Of a stretch of DNA of 64,000 nucleotides, positions 37,599 through 49,200 are shown in pieces; within the stretch, counting starts at the first letter, position 1; every line of letters begins with the position of its first letter. This stretch comes from Diphasiastrum complanatum (Eukaryota; Streptophyta; Lycopodiopsida; Lycopodiales; Lycopodiaceae). The stretch is from assembly GCA_029204225.1 (NCBI GenBank), contig MU832050.1:1-64000 (forward strand), written 5' to 3'. A program made the position numbers and the translations under genes. A model generated the notes under the pieces. It searched no databases and had not been told where the DNA came from. It saw only the letters and a list, made by a program, of their open reading frames with translations.

Positions 37599-37863
37599 TG
37601 TCAACAATCAGAAATGCAACATCATGCATTCACCATAAACAATTACCAAGTAGGGAGACGGAAGAAGAACACGCAATATCACTCTATCACACTCACTTCA
37701 TACTAAATATAAAATGTACATATAAACCCTGAACCCTGATAGAGAGAGAAAACCTATGAATAGCCTAATAGACTAGCCTACAGCTAATTATAGCTGGTAA
37801 CAGCTGTCAACATTAATGTACATCGTAAACAGTAACAATGAAGTTTATCATTGATTTCTAACA
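37599..37863 (-). repeat. 5' LTR of the nested copia element
   Basis: 265 bp, about 93-95% alike to the other LTR by eye, with a few short indels, TG...CA ends. Confidence 0.95.
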
Positions 37864-38235
37864 AATTGGATCGGTACCTAGAAGATTCAGACTTTGATCA
37901 CTAGCAAGCAGCCAAAAGAGTTTTGAGATACCTGAAAGGAACCATTGGACTTGTCTTGGAATACAGCTTCCCATTTGAAGGCATTGAGGGATTTGTAGAC
38001 TCTGACTGGGTAGGTGACACAGATGACAAGAAATTCACCTGTGGGTTCGTTTTCATGATGGGCGGAGGAGCTGTAAGCTGGGCAAGCTGTAAGCAAAAAT
38101 TTGTAGCTCTCTCTGTAACTAAGGCAGAACTGATGGAAATATGCCATGGTGCCCAAGAATATATTTGGATCAACAGTTTTTGTCATGAGATAGGCATCTC
38201 AATAAAAGTCATGAAGATCTTCAATGATAACTAGA

Positions 38236-39850
38236 GACCAGAGGCGATTGCTGAAGGAAGAACAAACAGGGCAAAGAGAGCTCCACAAAGATTCGACGAG
38301 ATGATATTCATGATCCAAGAACCCAATGAAGAACTAGGGTCTTATCGGGAAGCTCGAGAGAGAGGAGACTGGAAGGAATGGCTTCATGTGATGATAGAAG
38401 CAATGGAGTCAATAAAGAAAAACGATGCGTGGAATCTGGTACACCTGCCAGAAGGGAGGAGAGCTATCGGTTGCAGATGGATTTACAAATTAAACTTTGA
38501 TGCTAGGGGTAATGTGGAGAGGGCTACTCACAAATGGAAGGCATGGACTTTGATGAAACATCCGCTCCAGTCACCAAGATTGGATCAATCAAGATCATCA
38601 TTGCTTGGGCAGCTGCTAATGACATGGAGATTCATTAGCTTGACATCAAAACTGCATTCCTGAACATGAAGCTCAATGAAGACGTGCATATGAAACAACC
38701 AGACGAGGTTGAAGAAGGATCGGGAATGGTCTACAAGCTCAACAAAGCCATGTATGGATTAAAACAATTATCCAGAGTCTGGTACGAGAGTATCGAAATA
38801 TACCTTCATGAGCGAGGTTTCAAGAAGTGTAGCTCAGACCAGATATATCCACCAGGAGATCTCATTTAGAGATCACCGTTATAGCACTTTATGTGGATGA
38901 CATAATTCTGATTGGTAATAACATTTCAAGGCTGGAGTCTTGCAAGGCAGGATTGAAGACTGAGTTTGAGATCAAAGATATGGGGCTAGGAATTCAAGTG
39001 GAGAGAAACATGATCAAAAAATATATTCACCTAAGTCAGGAAAGGTACATCATCAATATGCTCAAGAAATTTGGGATGGAAAATTGCAATCCCATTAGGA
39101 CCCCACAAGAGCAAGGGATGAGACTGAGCAAGGAGATGTCACCATAGACTGAATCTGACAGAGTGGAGATGAAGGAGCCTAGTGGGATCGTTGATGTACG
39201 CTATGGTATGCACGAGGCCAGACATAGCCACGACAATTGGATCGCTCAGTAGGTACCTAGAAGATCTGGGCATTGATCACTGGCAAGTAGCCAAAAGAGT
39301 TCTGAGATACCTGAAAGGAACCATTGGACTTGGCTTGGAATACGGCTTCCCATTTGAAGGCATTGAGGGGTTTGTAGACTCTGATTGGGCAGGCGACATA
39401 GATGACAAGAAATCCACCTGTGGGTTCGTTTCATGATGGGCGGAGGAGCTGTAAGTTGGGCAAGCAGTAAGCAAAAATCTGTAGCTCTCTCTTCAACTGA
39501 GGCAGAACTGATGGGAATATGCCATGGTGACCGAGAATACATTTGGATCGACAGTTTTTGTCATGAGATAGGCATTTCAACAAAAGGCATGAAGATCTTC
39601 AATGATAACTTGGGCAACATCTTCATATGCAGGAATGGAGGTTTGCACAAACGAAGCAAACACATTGACATCCAGCATCACTTTGTCAAGGATTTGGTAC
39701 AAAATCAGAAAATGATACTGGAATTTGTCCCACCAAAGAGATGACGGTAGACATAATGACCAAGCCTTTGTCTAAAGAGAGGTTTGTATGCTGAAGGGAT
39801 GCCATGGGAATGAAGGACACCATTAGAGAGGACGGTTAGCATTGAGATGG
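38236..39850 (+). pseudogene. Copia RT and RNase H (main host copy)
   Basis: Begins in the pre-RT linker (RPEAIAEGRTNRAKRAPQRF; EARERGDWKEWLHVM; NLVHLPEGRRAIGCRWIYK). After frameshifts it gives LDIKTAFLNMKLNEDVHMKQP, YKLNKAMYGLKQLSRVWYES, the catalytic ALYVDDIILIGN, EIKDMGLGIQV, GSLMYAMVCTRPDIATTIGS and RNase H (GFVDSDWAGDIDDKKSTCGF, SSTEAELMGICHG, SKHIDIQHHFVKD). It ends with a weak PPT (GAGATGGGGAT) before the LTR. At least four stops or frameshifts. No gag, protease or integrase is found in front of it; the duplicated RNase H piece lies there instead. Confidence 0.88.
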
Positions 39851-39854
39851 GGAT

Positions 39855-40211
39855 TGTTGATGTCCATGTCACATGACACCAATGGTCACTGCTAACCCTC
39901 AACAATTGTATAGTCATGAACGATGGATGTGTCTAGAAGGCATAGGATAAGTAAAGGTTTTCTTGGCATGCTTGATGCCTCGTCACGTATGTATATATGT
40001 AGGACATCATATTGCACATTATATAGGATCTTGGCATGCCACCTACGTGCTAATATATGTACAAGCTTCGTGAAGCTATTTTCACACTTTTGTAATAGAG
40101 ATATCGTCTGTATGTGTGTGAGATCTTGTTTGCTTTGTGATTGATTGATTGAACATTCATTGATTCTGCTTTTTCATGCAATCATCTTCCTCGTTGTGGA
40201 TTATACTAACA
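39855..40211 (+). repeat. Probable 3' LTR of the host copia element
   Basis: Starts TGTTGATGTCCATG after the purine tract and plausibly ends TTATACTAACA, about 357 bp. No second copy in the window, so the ends are inferred. Confidence 0.55.
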
Positions 40212-42952
40212 CACATGCCATATTGGAAAACATGATCTGGAATGAGAGAGTAGATGCTCCCTTGAGGAAGTCAACAAATTCAACTAATATCATCTAATAG
40301 GCTTGTGGGTTTTCATGTATGATGCATGAAAATGCAAATGAATATACTGTGGTATACTTGGTAATGATGGACTACATGCGGTGTGGTAGCTTTTCATCTG
40401 GAACTGTTGTGAGTTAAACTCCAACCAAACAGGATATTATGACACTTCTAGCTTTGCAAAAGATCCTGCAAATTTACAGCTGCCCAACTTTAATAGAATT
40501 CATGTCAAATGAGGGACAATCCTAACTCCTAAGCGTCAAGCTCCCGGATCTTGCATAAAGGGAAAGGGGAGCGATACAATCTCAATAGAGTACACAACTT
40601 CATAGAATCGAACATAAAGCGCCAACTTTTACACATAAAGTTCCAATTGTACAGCTTGTAAGCCTGCAAATTGCAGCCATAAGTATTATCGTGTATGTCC
40701 TTGCACTAGTGAATAGTGAGATCTGTGAGAAGATAAAGATGAAAAGATAGATCCTCGCAAATTAGGAGATAGCTTATCTAAACAATGTAATGGAGCCACG
40801 ATCCAAAATCTAGTACTCTGGATTTAAAGTGACACATATTTCCGTGTTGAACTCTCTTTTGTACTTGATGGGTCGATTTTTCCGTGAATGCTTTACTCCA
40901 AAGTGCAAGCCTGAAGGCTAAAGCAGTAAAGCGCAAAAGCCAAAAGGCGTCAACTTTATGAAATCAATTCCAGTTAATGGACAAGTGTGTGGATTCGAAG
41001 TGCGATATCTTTAGAGGAGCTCAGGCCCGCATTGATGTGACGATCAGGATCATATTAGTTGGAACTTGGATGTTAAAATGTGGGTAGAAGTTGTAACTTG
41101 TAACCTGACTTGGAAGTTGGAATTCGGATCCAGGTGACGTATTTCAATAGCTCCCGACTCCCGACATAAAAGCATGTCATCTGTGAAGAAACACAGAATC
41201 TAGCTGTTGACATGCATGCCTGTAGAAGTGTCTCTCAACTCGTAAATGCAGAGTGAGCAGTAGCACTTAAATTGCAAGGCAATGGGAGAAATCACCGTCT
41301 CTTTCTCTACAAGACATTCGGACAATGTAGTGAAATTAAAGAGGATACATGTAGCAGTTACTAATCTACTAATTGTCCTCTCCCCAAGCATCGCAACAGT
41401 TGTTTCCCGCACTTTATGTCCACCGAACAAAGCAAGAAACAGTGTGAGCCTGTGGGCAAAAGCAACATAAAGCAGTTCTATGTGCTATTTGTTGATTTTA
41501 AAGCTTTAAAAGCAAGCTTTTCCTTCCCTACTACTAGAGTATTCGATGGGTAATTAAAAAGCGTCTGAAGATAGTCAGATGGAATGGATGGGCACCACCG
41601 ACATAACTGAAATGCTGCCTGCTTCGATGAGGCATTCGCTATTTGCAGCTGACTTGCCCAAAAGGTTGAAGCATAAAGTGGCTTTTGATCTTAATAACAC
41701 CAAGAGAAATGCTTTCCTAAGTTCCTGCAAAAACTAAGTTATAAAGATGAAAGGTGCATGAAAAGCTGTGGCACCCCACAGCAGGGCAATTTTTGCCATT
41801 TAATTAGGAGTTTGTTCAATACCCAACAACTTTGTCGGTGTCCCCAGATGCTTTATGCCACATACTAGACTTTAAGAACGTTACAATGCGAATCACTTAT
41901 TCACAGAAAGCACATGAGAAAAAGCATATATTCACAGAAAGTGGCCCACGATTAATTGACATGTGAAATAATCTAACAAATTCAAACAATAAAAGTTTTG
42001 TCCCATTTTGGGTTGTTTTGAAAACTATCGCCAAGCTCCCGTATCTTGCTTAGTGCTAGAGTTCAGCTGAAAAGACAGCAATTATGGGGTCTAATCAGGC
42101 GTGAGCATAAGAGAGTGATCATAGGAGAAAAATACAGTTACTGCCTAGTAAAACCCTCTCCGTGGTTACTGGTTGCCCAATATCTCATGCTACCAAGTCA
42201 GAATATCCGACAGCATGATCTCCATGTGAAAGATATGGCAAAGAACCAAAGAGCTCCTACTGTATGCTCTAGCATACTTCTTGAAGTAAGATTGTTTACA
42301 GCCTCAAGTGTGTCTAACATGAGATATTGTTTTACTTTATGAAAGGTGCCCTTGTTTGTCGATTCTTAATCATCACAGTAAATAGACGACGTTGCAAGAC
42401 ACTATGCTTTGGCATGTCTGAACTGTCAGAAATGCAGCAGCATTTTTCCAATTCTTAATATAGCAGAGACATTCATGAGTTGACAGCACTTAGTTATTGT
42501 TGTTGTTAAACTCATATTTGAATATTTGGAATCTAGAGGATTGACTTCACTTCATTAAGCCCAAAATGACATTGTGAACTACATCTGCAAAAACAGTTAC
42601 ATTGAACATAATAGTCACTGGTAATTGGACACCAAAAGTTGCAGTAGTTTCACCATCATTGGATGTTCTGTACTCACAGAAAGTATGCTGTAAAAATCTG
42701 TATAGTCTGTTAGGAATGATGAAACAAACAGTTGTGTGATTTCACCGTCATTGTTAAAATCAAAACCACTAGATTCAGGTTCCCAAGACAAGCTTTGGTT
42801 GAAAACTAGCAAAGCTTGCAGAAGGAACCCGATTAGAAAACAATAGGACAACGCCTTCTGATAATTTTAGTTATAGCACATAGACACACAATCGGGCATG
42901 AGTCTGTAGTATCCAATCTCCTTCAAGCAAAAATCACTACCACGTCAAAGTT
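40212..42952. other. 3' flank of the MATE gene, no other gene seen
   Basis: Low-repeat sequence. The open frames are short and have no recognisable domain. The part next to 42952 will hold the 3' UTR of the MATE gene. Confidence 0.45.
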
Positions 42953-45112
42953 TCATTCTTCGATTTGCATCACTGTCACAGAAATCAAGGCTTTTTCCTC
43001 GTTTTTTTCCGCTTTGCACGTTTGATCGGACACAGCTTTCATTTCCAGTTCCACAGAAGCATCATGCAAAGATCTACAAAGCGGTTGGTGGTCCTCTTCT
43101 TGTGCGTTGCAGCCTGTCAAATGTTTTGCTCTTGCTGCTTGTAAAGACCAATCGGTACGCATCAATACAAGTAGCATAAGAGTTGCGCAGGTTGCTTGTG
43201 CTGCTAGCAATCCAAACCACAGCCCTGCAAATCCAATGTTGAAAATGAAACCCATCACAATCGCAACAGGCATTCCCACACAATAAAAAGAGCCAAGATT
43301 GATGTTTGCTCCCGTAGAAGGTCTTGCACTTCCTCTTAAAACACCACAACCTGTAGTTTGAGGACAGTTGCCGAGCTCGCACAGGCCAACTATTGGCATT
43401 GCAAGGGCAGTGAGTGAAAGGATTTCTTTGTCCGAAGTGAAAAGCTTTCCCCAAACATGTCTCATTGTTGAGGTGAATGTCATTGCAATGATGCCGAGCA
43501 AAACTGCACATCCAAGAGAGACGATCGTAACAAATCGAGCCTTGGCGGGGCGATTAGCCCCTAGTTCGTTGCTGACTCTCGTCGACACAGCAAGGCTCAG
43601 CGAGGAAGGGAAAATGTAAACGAGAGATGTTGTCTGGATCAAAATTCCCATTGTCGCAACCGTTGCTCTGGCATTGATGAGCAACCCCGACAAAATGATC
43701 ATGAATTCGTACCACCACCACTCTAAGCAAACTGACACACAGCTTGGAATTGCAAGATTAAGCAAAGGCCTCCAATCCTTCAAGCATGATGAAGACCAGC
43801 CTTCCCAAGATTTTTTATAATTCCCAGAAATCCACAGATATCCAATTAGAAACAGCACAAGATTGAAATTTGTCCAGGCAGCTGCAAGGGCAACACCTTT
43901 CACTTGCATCTTCAACTGAAAAACCAGAAATAGATTGATTGGGAGGTGCAGTGTTACAGCTAAGGCTGCACACCAAGTGAGCGGAGAAGTGATCTTTTGG
44001 GTGCGAAGATAAATTCTTAAAGGGTTCAAAAGTGCTTGAACCAGTAGGTCTGGAAGAGAATAAAGCAGATATGTACTGGCCATGAGTGTGATGCTCTTAT
44101 CTTGCCCACACCATACAAGTATCCTTTGCATGTTCAGCCATAAAAATCCAATGGGCACACAAGCACAGAAAAGAACCAGTATTGTCCTCTGAAGGGTGAG
44201 TCCCATCAAATGCCACCTTTTTGCTCCATACGCTTGCCCACAGATAGGCTCCATACCCATCGCTAATCCAGCGAGCACAGAATATCCAGTAATATTTGCA
44301 AAACCGATTGCTAACGATGCCCCAGCCAGTTCAAGCTCACCAAGGTGGCCTAGAAAAAGCATGGATATCATGGCTCTAGCATACAACAACAATCCCATGA
44401 CCACCATAGGCCCTGCTATGCCACTCATTTGTTTTAGCTCTTCCACAATCTGCAAAGAAACAAACATTTTGTAGCTTGTTATTAGTGACCAACTATTTTC
44501 CTTATATTAAAATGGAAGCTGTGTTGCTCACAGACCATAAAGCTCTTCCCTGGATTCATTCAATCTAACACATCTAAATTAGACTAACGGTTAACCCAAC
44601 TGTGAATCGATAAACCACCAGTTAGTGTTGACCGTTGTTCACCTGAATATGATTGTGTAAAGCCGAAACGCATTTTTGTATTTCTACTAATCATGAATTA
44701 TGTCATCAGTGAACTATGATTTACATAAATGCATGAAATCTCTTCTTTTCAAGTACATAAACCAACAAGTAATTGCAGATTGGCGAAGCAGTCATGGAGC
44801 GAGATTTCTGGTTTCCTACGAACATCTCAGGAACTTATAGTTCATAGTGGAGTTATATGTTCTGCACTTGTATAAGAAATACTTTTCAAGAACTAATTTA
44901 CTGGTGGGCATAGCTTACAGTTGCTACAATATACCGACCTCAGCAAAAGACGGCAGTCGCTGAAGTTCTTCAATGTCATCATCCTTAACAATTGCAGCTT
45001 TGCTCTCTAAATTGGTATGAATACCGTGGACGGCTGGAAATTGGAGCACAAAGTTATTCTTCTGCGCTGTGATTGGATCTGCTCCACAGTCGCAAATATC
45101 AAGTCTACACAT
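42953..45112 (-). CDS. MATE (multidrug and toxic compound extrusion) transporter, DTX48/49-like, two exons
   Basis: Predicted CDS: exon 1 45112-44939 (58 codons) and exon 2 44449-42953, intron 44450-44938 with donor GAG|GTCGGTAT and acceptor TTTCTTTGCAG|ATT, phase 0. The protein is about 556 residues, usual for plant DTX proteins. Exon 1 starts MCRLDICDCG and ends RLPSFAE, like the cytosolic N-terminus of the DTX48/49 group. Exon 2 has about 12 hydrophobic segments and the family motifs ITGYSVLAGLAMGMEP-ICGQAYGAKR (about residues 111-136), CLEWWWYEF (299-307), RVSNELGA (349-356) and NCPQTTGCGVLRGSARP (419-435). The polar tail from about residue 490 is cytosolic. MATE proteins exchange organic compounds for protons or sodium; relatives in Arabidopsis sit in endomembranes and affect organ growth and metal or hormone balance. 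The substrate cannot be told. No defect seen; probably functional. Confidence 0.93.
44450..44938 (-). other. Intron of the MATE gene
   Basis: 489 bp, GT-AG ends, T-rich before the acceptor. The exon 2 frame is also open for six codons upstream (MFVSLQ), but those bases are the polypyrimidine tract and acceptor. Confidence 0.85.
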
Positions 45113-45834
45113 TGTTGGCAGTGTTATATTGCTGGTCTAGCTTCGATTTGAAATGTGACTGCAAAAGAGCTATAGAATTTCGCACTGCGAAGGCGAGACT
45201 CAGCTTATGCTTGTGATTACTTGCAAAAATTTTTAAATCTATGATATAGATTGTCGTAGACGTAGTACTCAAACCAGATTTTCTTTCACAGACAGTCTCT
45301 TAAAACGTCAACTGTTAATCGACAAGGAAACGCCCCGTTAAATCTTTGCATTTGCACGATAATTGACTTGCTGCTAACCGTTTAGTCATAGCTCTGTCCG
45401 ACTACATTTCGATCTATCAAGCACGCAAACCAAACCCGCAACTGCATCCACCGACCTTTTGCAGTTGCCGTAATTCTTGAAACTTTCGCTTCAGTGAAGG
45501 AGACTTCAGTTACAGCGAGCGCATGAGTCAAGTTCTACTGTTCAGCTTTGGTTTGTACAGAAAAGGGGCAACATATACTGACCAATTCTAAGCAGAAGAA
45601 CGCTGTGCCTATCCTTGAACAGCAGCTAGCTCGCAAAGAATGCACGTCTCTCTATAGACTGGGTAATAGTTTCCGTATCGCGCTCGCCAACCTCAATCTC
45701 ACCCTACCTAGCATGCACGTAGCAGATCATGATCGTTCCCAAATTTGCTTTCCCCCAGTCTCATGAGCCACTCCCTCTCACAAGCACCAGCACGCACGTA
45801 AACACACGCACGCACAAAATGGGTCGAGGTTGAG

Positions 45835-45914
45835 TTTCCGTGAAGGAGATCACAATAGCAAAAAGGTCCTTGAATTTCCGTGAAGGAGATCACAATAGCA
45901 ACAAGGTCCTGCTA
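45835..45914. repeat. 40-bp tandem duplication
   Basis: TTTCCGTGAAGGAGATCACA... occurs at 45835 and 45875; the units differ mainly in the last few bases. A partial relative (AGTGAAGGAGACTTCAG) is near 45493. Confidence 0.95.
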
Positions 45915-46189
45915 GGCAGGTAATCTATCTTGACTCGCCCATACAATCATTCTCATCATCAGCATACTATCACCATCTCCCCAGCGAGCTCGCAGCTCCT
46001 GTTGGTGCCTGCAGGCATGGCGACGACCAAGCAAGCGAGGGAGAGGAAGAAGAGAGCAGAAGGGTAGAGATCTGATAACGATGATGAGATGAGACGATTC
46101 CTCAGAGGAGAGATCGCCTGCGGCGGTTTGCTAAGGAGTGAGTCAGTCGGGAGTCAGAGGCAAGAACAAAGAGAAAGAGAGAGAGACAG

Positions 46190-46190
46190 A

Positions 46191-46245
<55 letters not shown>
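46190..46245. repeat. (GC)n-(GA)n compound microsatellite
   Basis: About 7 GC units followed by about 20 GA units. Confidence 0.95.
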
Positions 46246-46246
<1 letters not shown>

Positions 46247-46260
46247 AAAAAAAGAAAGGG

Positions 46261-49200
46261 AAAAACTCAATCTGCCCAAAACAGAAGTCGCGTGTATTTA
46301 TGCGGAGCACGCACTCGTGCGGCCATGCCTGCTGTCATCTGTGTTAGGCCCGGACCCTCCTCTGAGCTCTCTTCTGACTACTCACACTCTCCCAAGTCCT
46401 GCTTGCCTTTCACTTCCTCCCAAGGGCCAACTTCCAAGTGACCAACTCCCCTTCTCTTCAGTGTTCACTTCTCATCTCATGTGCCACACTCCACACAGGA
46501 GCTGCACAGTGTTAGGAAAACTCATCAAAATTTTTCCGATGATGTCGATTTTTCACAAAAGATATCGATTTCATTCTTACAGTTTGTCGGCTTTCTCAAC
46601 ACTCTGCAGTACCTTCCTTTCGAGGCTAAGAGCTAAGCCCTATGGCTCGAGAAACAGAAACATCGACTCCATCCATCCATCCATCAATCATTGATGTGAG
46701 AGTTTCGTCCGTGTGATGAAGTTTCATCCCTATGAAGAAGATGAGAAGTCTGCTCCAATGGAATGGCTTCTAGCCAAACTCTTATGAAAAAAAAACATTT
46801 GAAAGAACAATATGGTTAGTCCATATAGTGAGAATTGACAAACATAGATACCTGACATTTAAACCACTCTAAAGGTCTTTAGTTGCACCTCAGCAAACAA
46901 AATGGTGATATGTGCAAGCAAAAACGTGGGTGGTCCTTGTCTTCTGCCCTTAAGTTCCCAAGTTCCACCTAAAGTGCCCTAGACATTGACCTTCCCTCAT
47001 CCAAAAATTAAAACTTATTACTCACCAATTTATGGGGTGTAGGTTTTTCTCTCTCCCACGGAGGCTTGGCATTTGCAACCTCCAATGTTATGCACGTCAA
47101 AGGGTAGTTTGACTTTATTTGAAAGGCAAATTTTAAAAGCATGTCGTATGAATGACAAACTTAAAAATTGCCCTTCCATTTAAAAGGTATCTTTAATAAG
47201 TTAAATGTCATGCAATTTTAGAAAATTTATTGTACAATATGACATGAATATATGTATATAAGTGGTTGAAAGGTTCATACTTATTTTATTTGAAAGGTAC
47301 CATTGCTTATACATGTCACGTGAAATGTAAGAAAAAAAAAAAGCCCATCACGGTGAAAGCTTAAGGTGCACCTCAAATTCCAAGCCTAAGAAGGGCCTAA
47401 AATTGGTATTGGAATTTGACATGCACACTCACCTTTCAGCTTGAAAGTCTTTTTTAACATATAAAGTTCATTTGACATGTATGTTTAAAGGTTAGCAATA
47501 ATAAATTGCTCATTCTAAACATAGTCATGTTATGTTTTAAAATATAATTTAAGAATATATATATCTACTACCTAATGGTTAGATTTACTTTTCATATTAA
47601 ATGGTGATTCTTTCATGGCCCTTAGATTAAACTTTAGAGATATATTTGCCTTTCTTGGTAAGGCATATAGGCTATTGACATGCATTGAAGCTTGCAAATG
47701 TCAAGCTTGAATAGTACCTAAGAGTGTCACATAGACCAAAATGAAAGGCCAAAAGTGCTATAGTGCCTTCCCCTAGGTAATGCTTTAAGTGCAACTTGAT
47801 TTTTGACTAATGCACCCCATAGAATGTCTATGTGGACACCCAATGATTGACTGACCTAGGATCTGGATTTGGACAACCAATGAATGACTACTAGTTAGTG
47901 TGCACACATTCTACCCCGATATGTGGCACTTTTTCATTGGCTGTCTAGAATGTGCATGTGGACAGCCCGTGGTAGTCGACTGCCTATAAATATGCACACT
48001 CACACTTTTGAGTCCACTAGTCCATGGCAACCATTCATTGGAAATGTGCATGTGCAATTTACTTGTGCATGCGCTATGTGGTAGTTGTTCATTGGATGTC
48101 CCATGTGGAAGAGTTTTAGTGCATATAAAAATTATGTATAGGGTAAAATCCCCCTAAGCATGGGCTTTAAGCTCCCTCATTGCAAGAACCCGAAACGACG
48201 TAAAGCCTTGCCTAGGGAATTTATCGTAGATATAGGTCCCAACATCTTTTTCTTAAAAATTTATATTGCCATGTCCACGCATTGTGCCCATATTATTCTA
48301 CTTGGGCTGCTCGAGCATGATGGCTTCACAATTTGTGAAGGGTTTTACATTTTTTAAAGTGACTCCAATACACAAAAAATTGAGTTTTTGGCTTTGAATA
48401 CTTTGGGTTAAAATATTTTTTCCCCATTTATTAAGCTCAAAGAGACTAAAAAGGAGCTATGGCTTTCAAATAATAATTTGTTGTTCATTCAACTTTCATA
48501 TTTGAAGGGTTAATCTTCTAAGTTGAAGGGAAATATTTAAATTAGCTTTCATGAGATTCCACAAATTCTTTTGTCTTTCTTTGAAAGGCATTAGGGCTTT
48601 GCAAATTCGGACTCTTCCCTAACTGAGGGTTGGGCTCCACTCCCACTACTTTGTCAGACTCCAATCACCAAATGCCTACCATTAATATAAATAAGACAAC
48701 TTTAGCTCCAACTATACTTGGATGAGCTTAGCGCCATGATTGACTTCTCGGTCATAGTGCCACAACCATCTAATGGTGATGCCACAACCATCGAATGGTG
48801 ATGTTTGTTGATAATTACCATCTCTCTCCAAGATGGTGGTATATCTTCCAACCCTTAGATGTGTGGGAGTCCACCACTCTCACTGTAGTTGTGGTGTTGA
48901 ATAAGTTGATCCCTATACTTTATTTAAATACTTGGTTTTAGAGAGAGAGTCTCACTTTGGTTGGACCCAGACAACATTCCAAGGCCAAGGGCTCACGAGG
49001 GAATGGTGGTCACTTACAGTAGTACCTTGCAACCTCATTGGATATTGACTTTTGGTTTATGGATCACTCTCTGCATGTGGTCAAAATGGTCCTCAAATCC
49101 AAATAGTGGTTCACATCTAGAATCTCATGGCCATGTGGGTGGGTGGTTACGTACGGGCCTTCCTTATATTGAAGTGCCTAACGATGCTAGCCTCGGGCAT

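Larger units (their letters stand above)
33433..37863 (-). mobile_element. Complete Ty1/copia element with AATTG target duplication
   Basis: LTRs at 33433-33689 and 37599-37863 share TGTCAACAATCAG...GATTTCTAACA. AATTG flanks both sides (33428-33432 and 37864-37868). On the minus strand the order is 5' LTR, PBS, short gag with CCHC, protease, integrase, RT, RNase H, polypurine tract, 3' LTR. The coding region has two single in-frame stops and one frameshift in pol and a shortened gag, so it is a fairly young but inactive copy, nested in the copia fragment above. Confidence 0.96.
33383..38235 (+). pseudogene. Copia RT/RNase H fragment split by a nested element
   Basis: 33383-33432 plus 37869-38235 form one continuous about 417-bp piece once the nested element and one AATTG are removed. 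It matches 39190-39610 closely: LMYAMVCxRPDIATTI, AKRVLRYLKGTIGL, GFVDSDW, CGFVFMMGGGAVSWAS, LMEICHGAQEYIWI. Both outer ends are blunt, with unrelated sequence to the left and the start of a different part of copia pol (RT N-terminal linker) to the right. It ends in a TAG at 38233. Confidence 0.85.
45113..46260 (-). promoter_or_regulatory. Upstream region of the MATE gene
   Basis: Gene-proximal DNA with more GC and CpG than its surroundings. It contains a 40-bp exact-period tandem duplication at 45835-45914 and a GC/GA microsatellite at 46190-46245, of the kind often found in plant 5' UTRs and promoters. No TATA box or transcription start could be fixed. Confidence 0.4.

Noticed and set aside
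46089-46694. 201-codon plus-strand frame upstream of the MATE gene
   Set aside because: Half of it is GA repeat and the rest has no domain; the region fits better as upstream DNA of the minus-strand gene.
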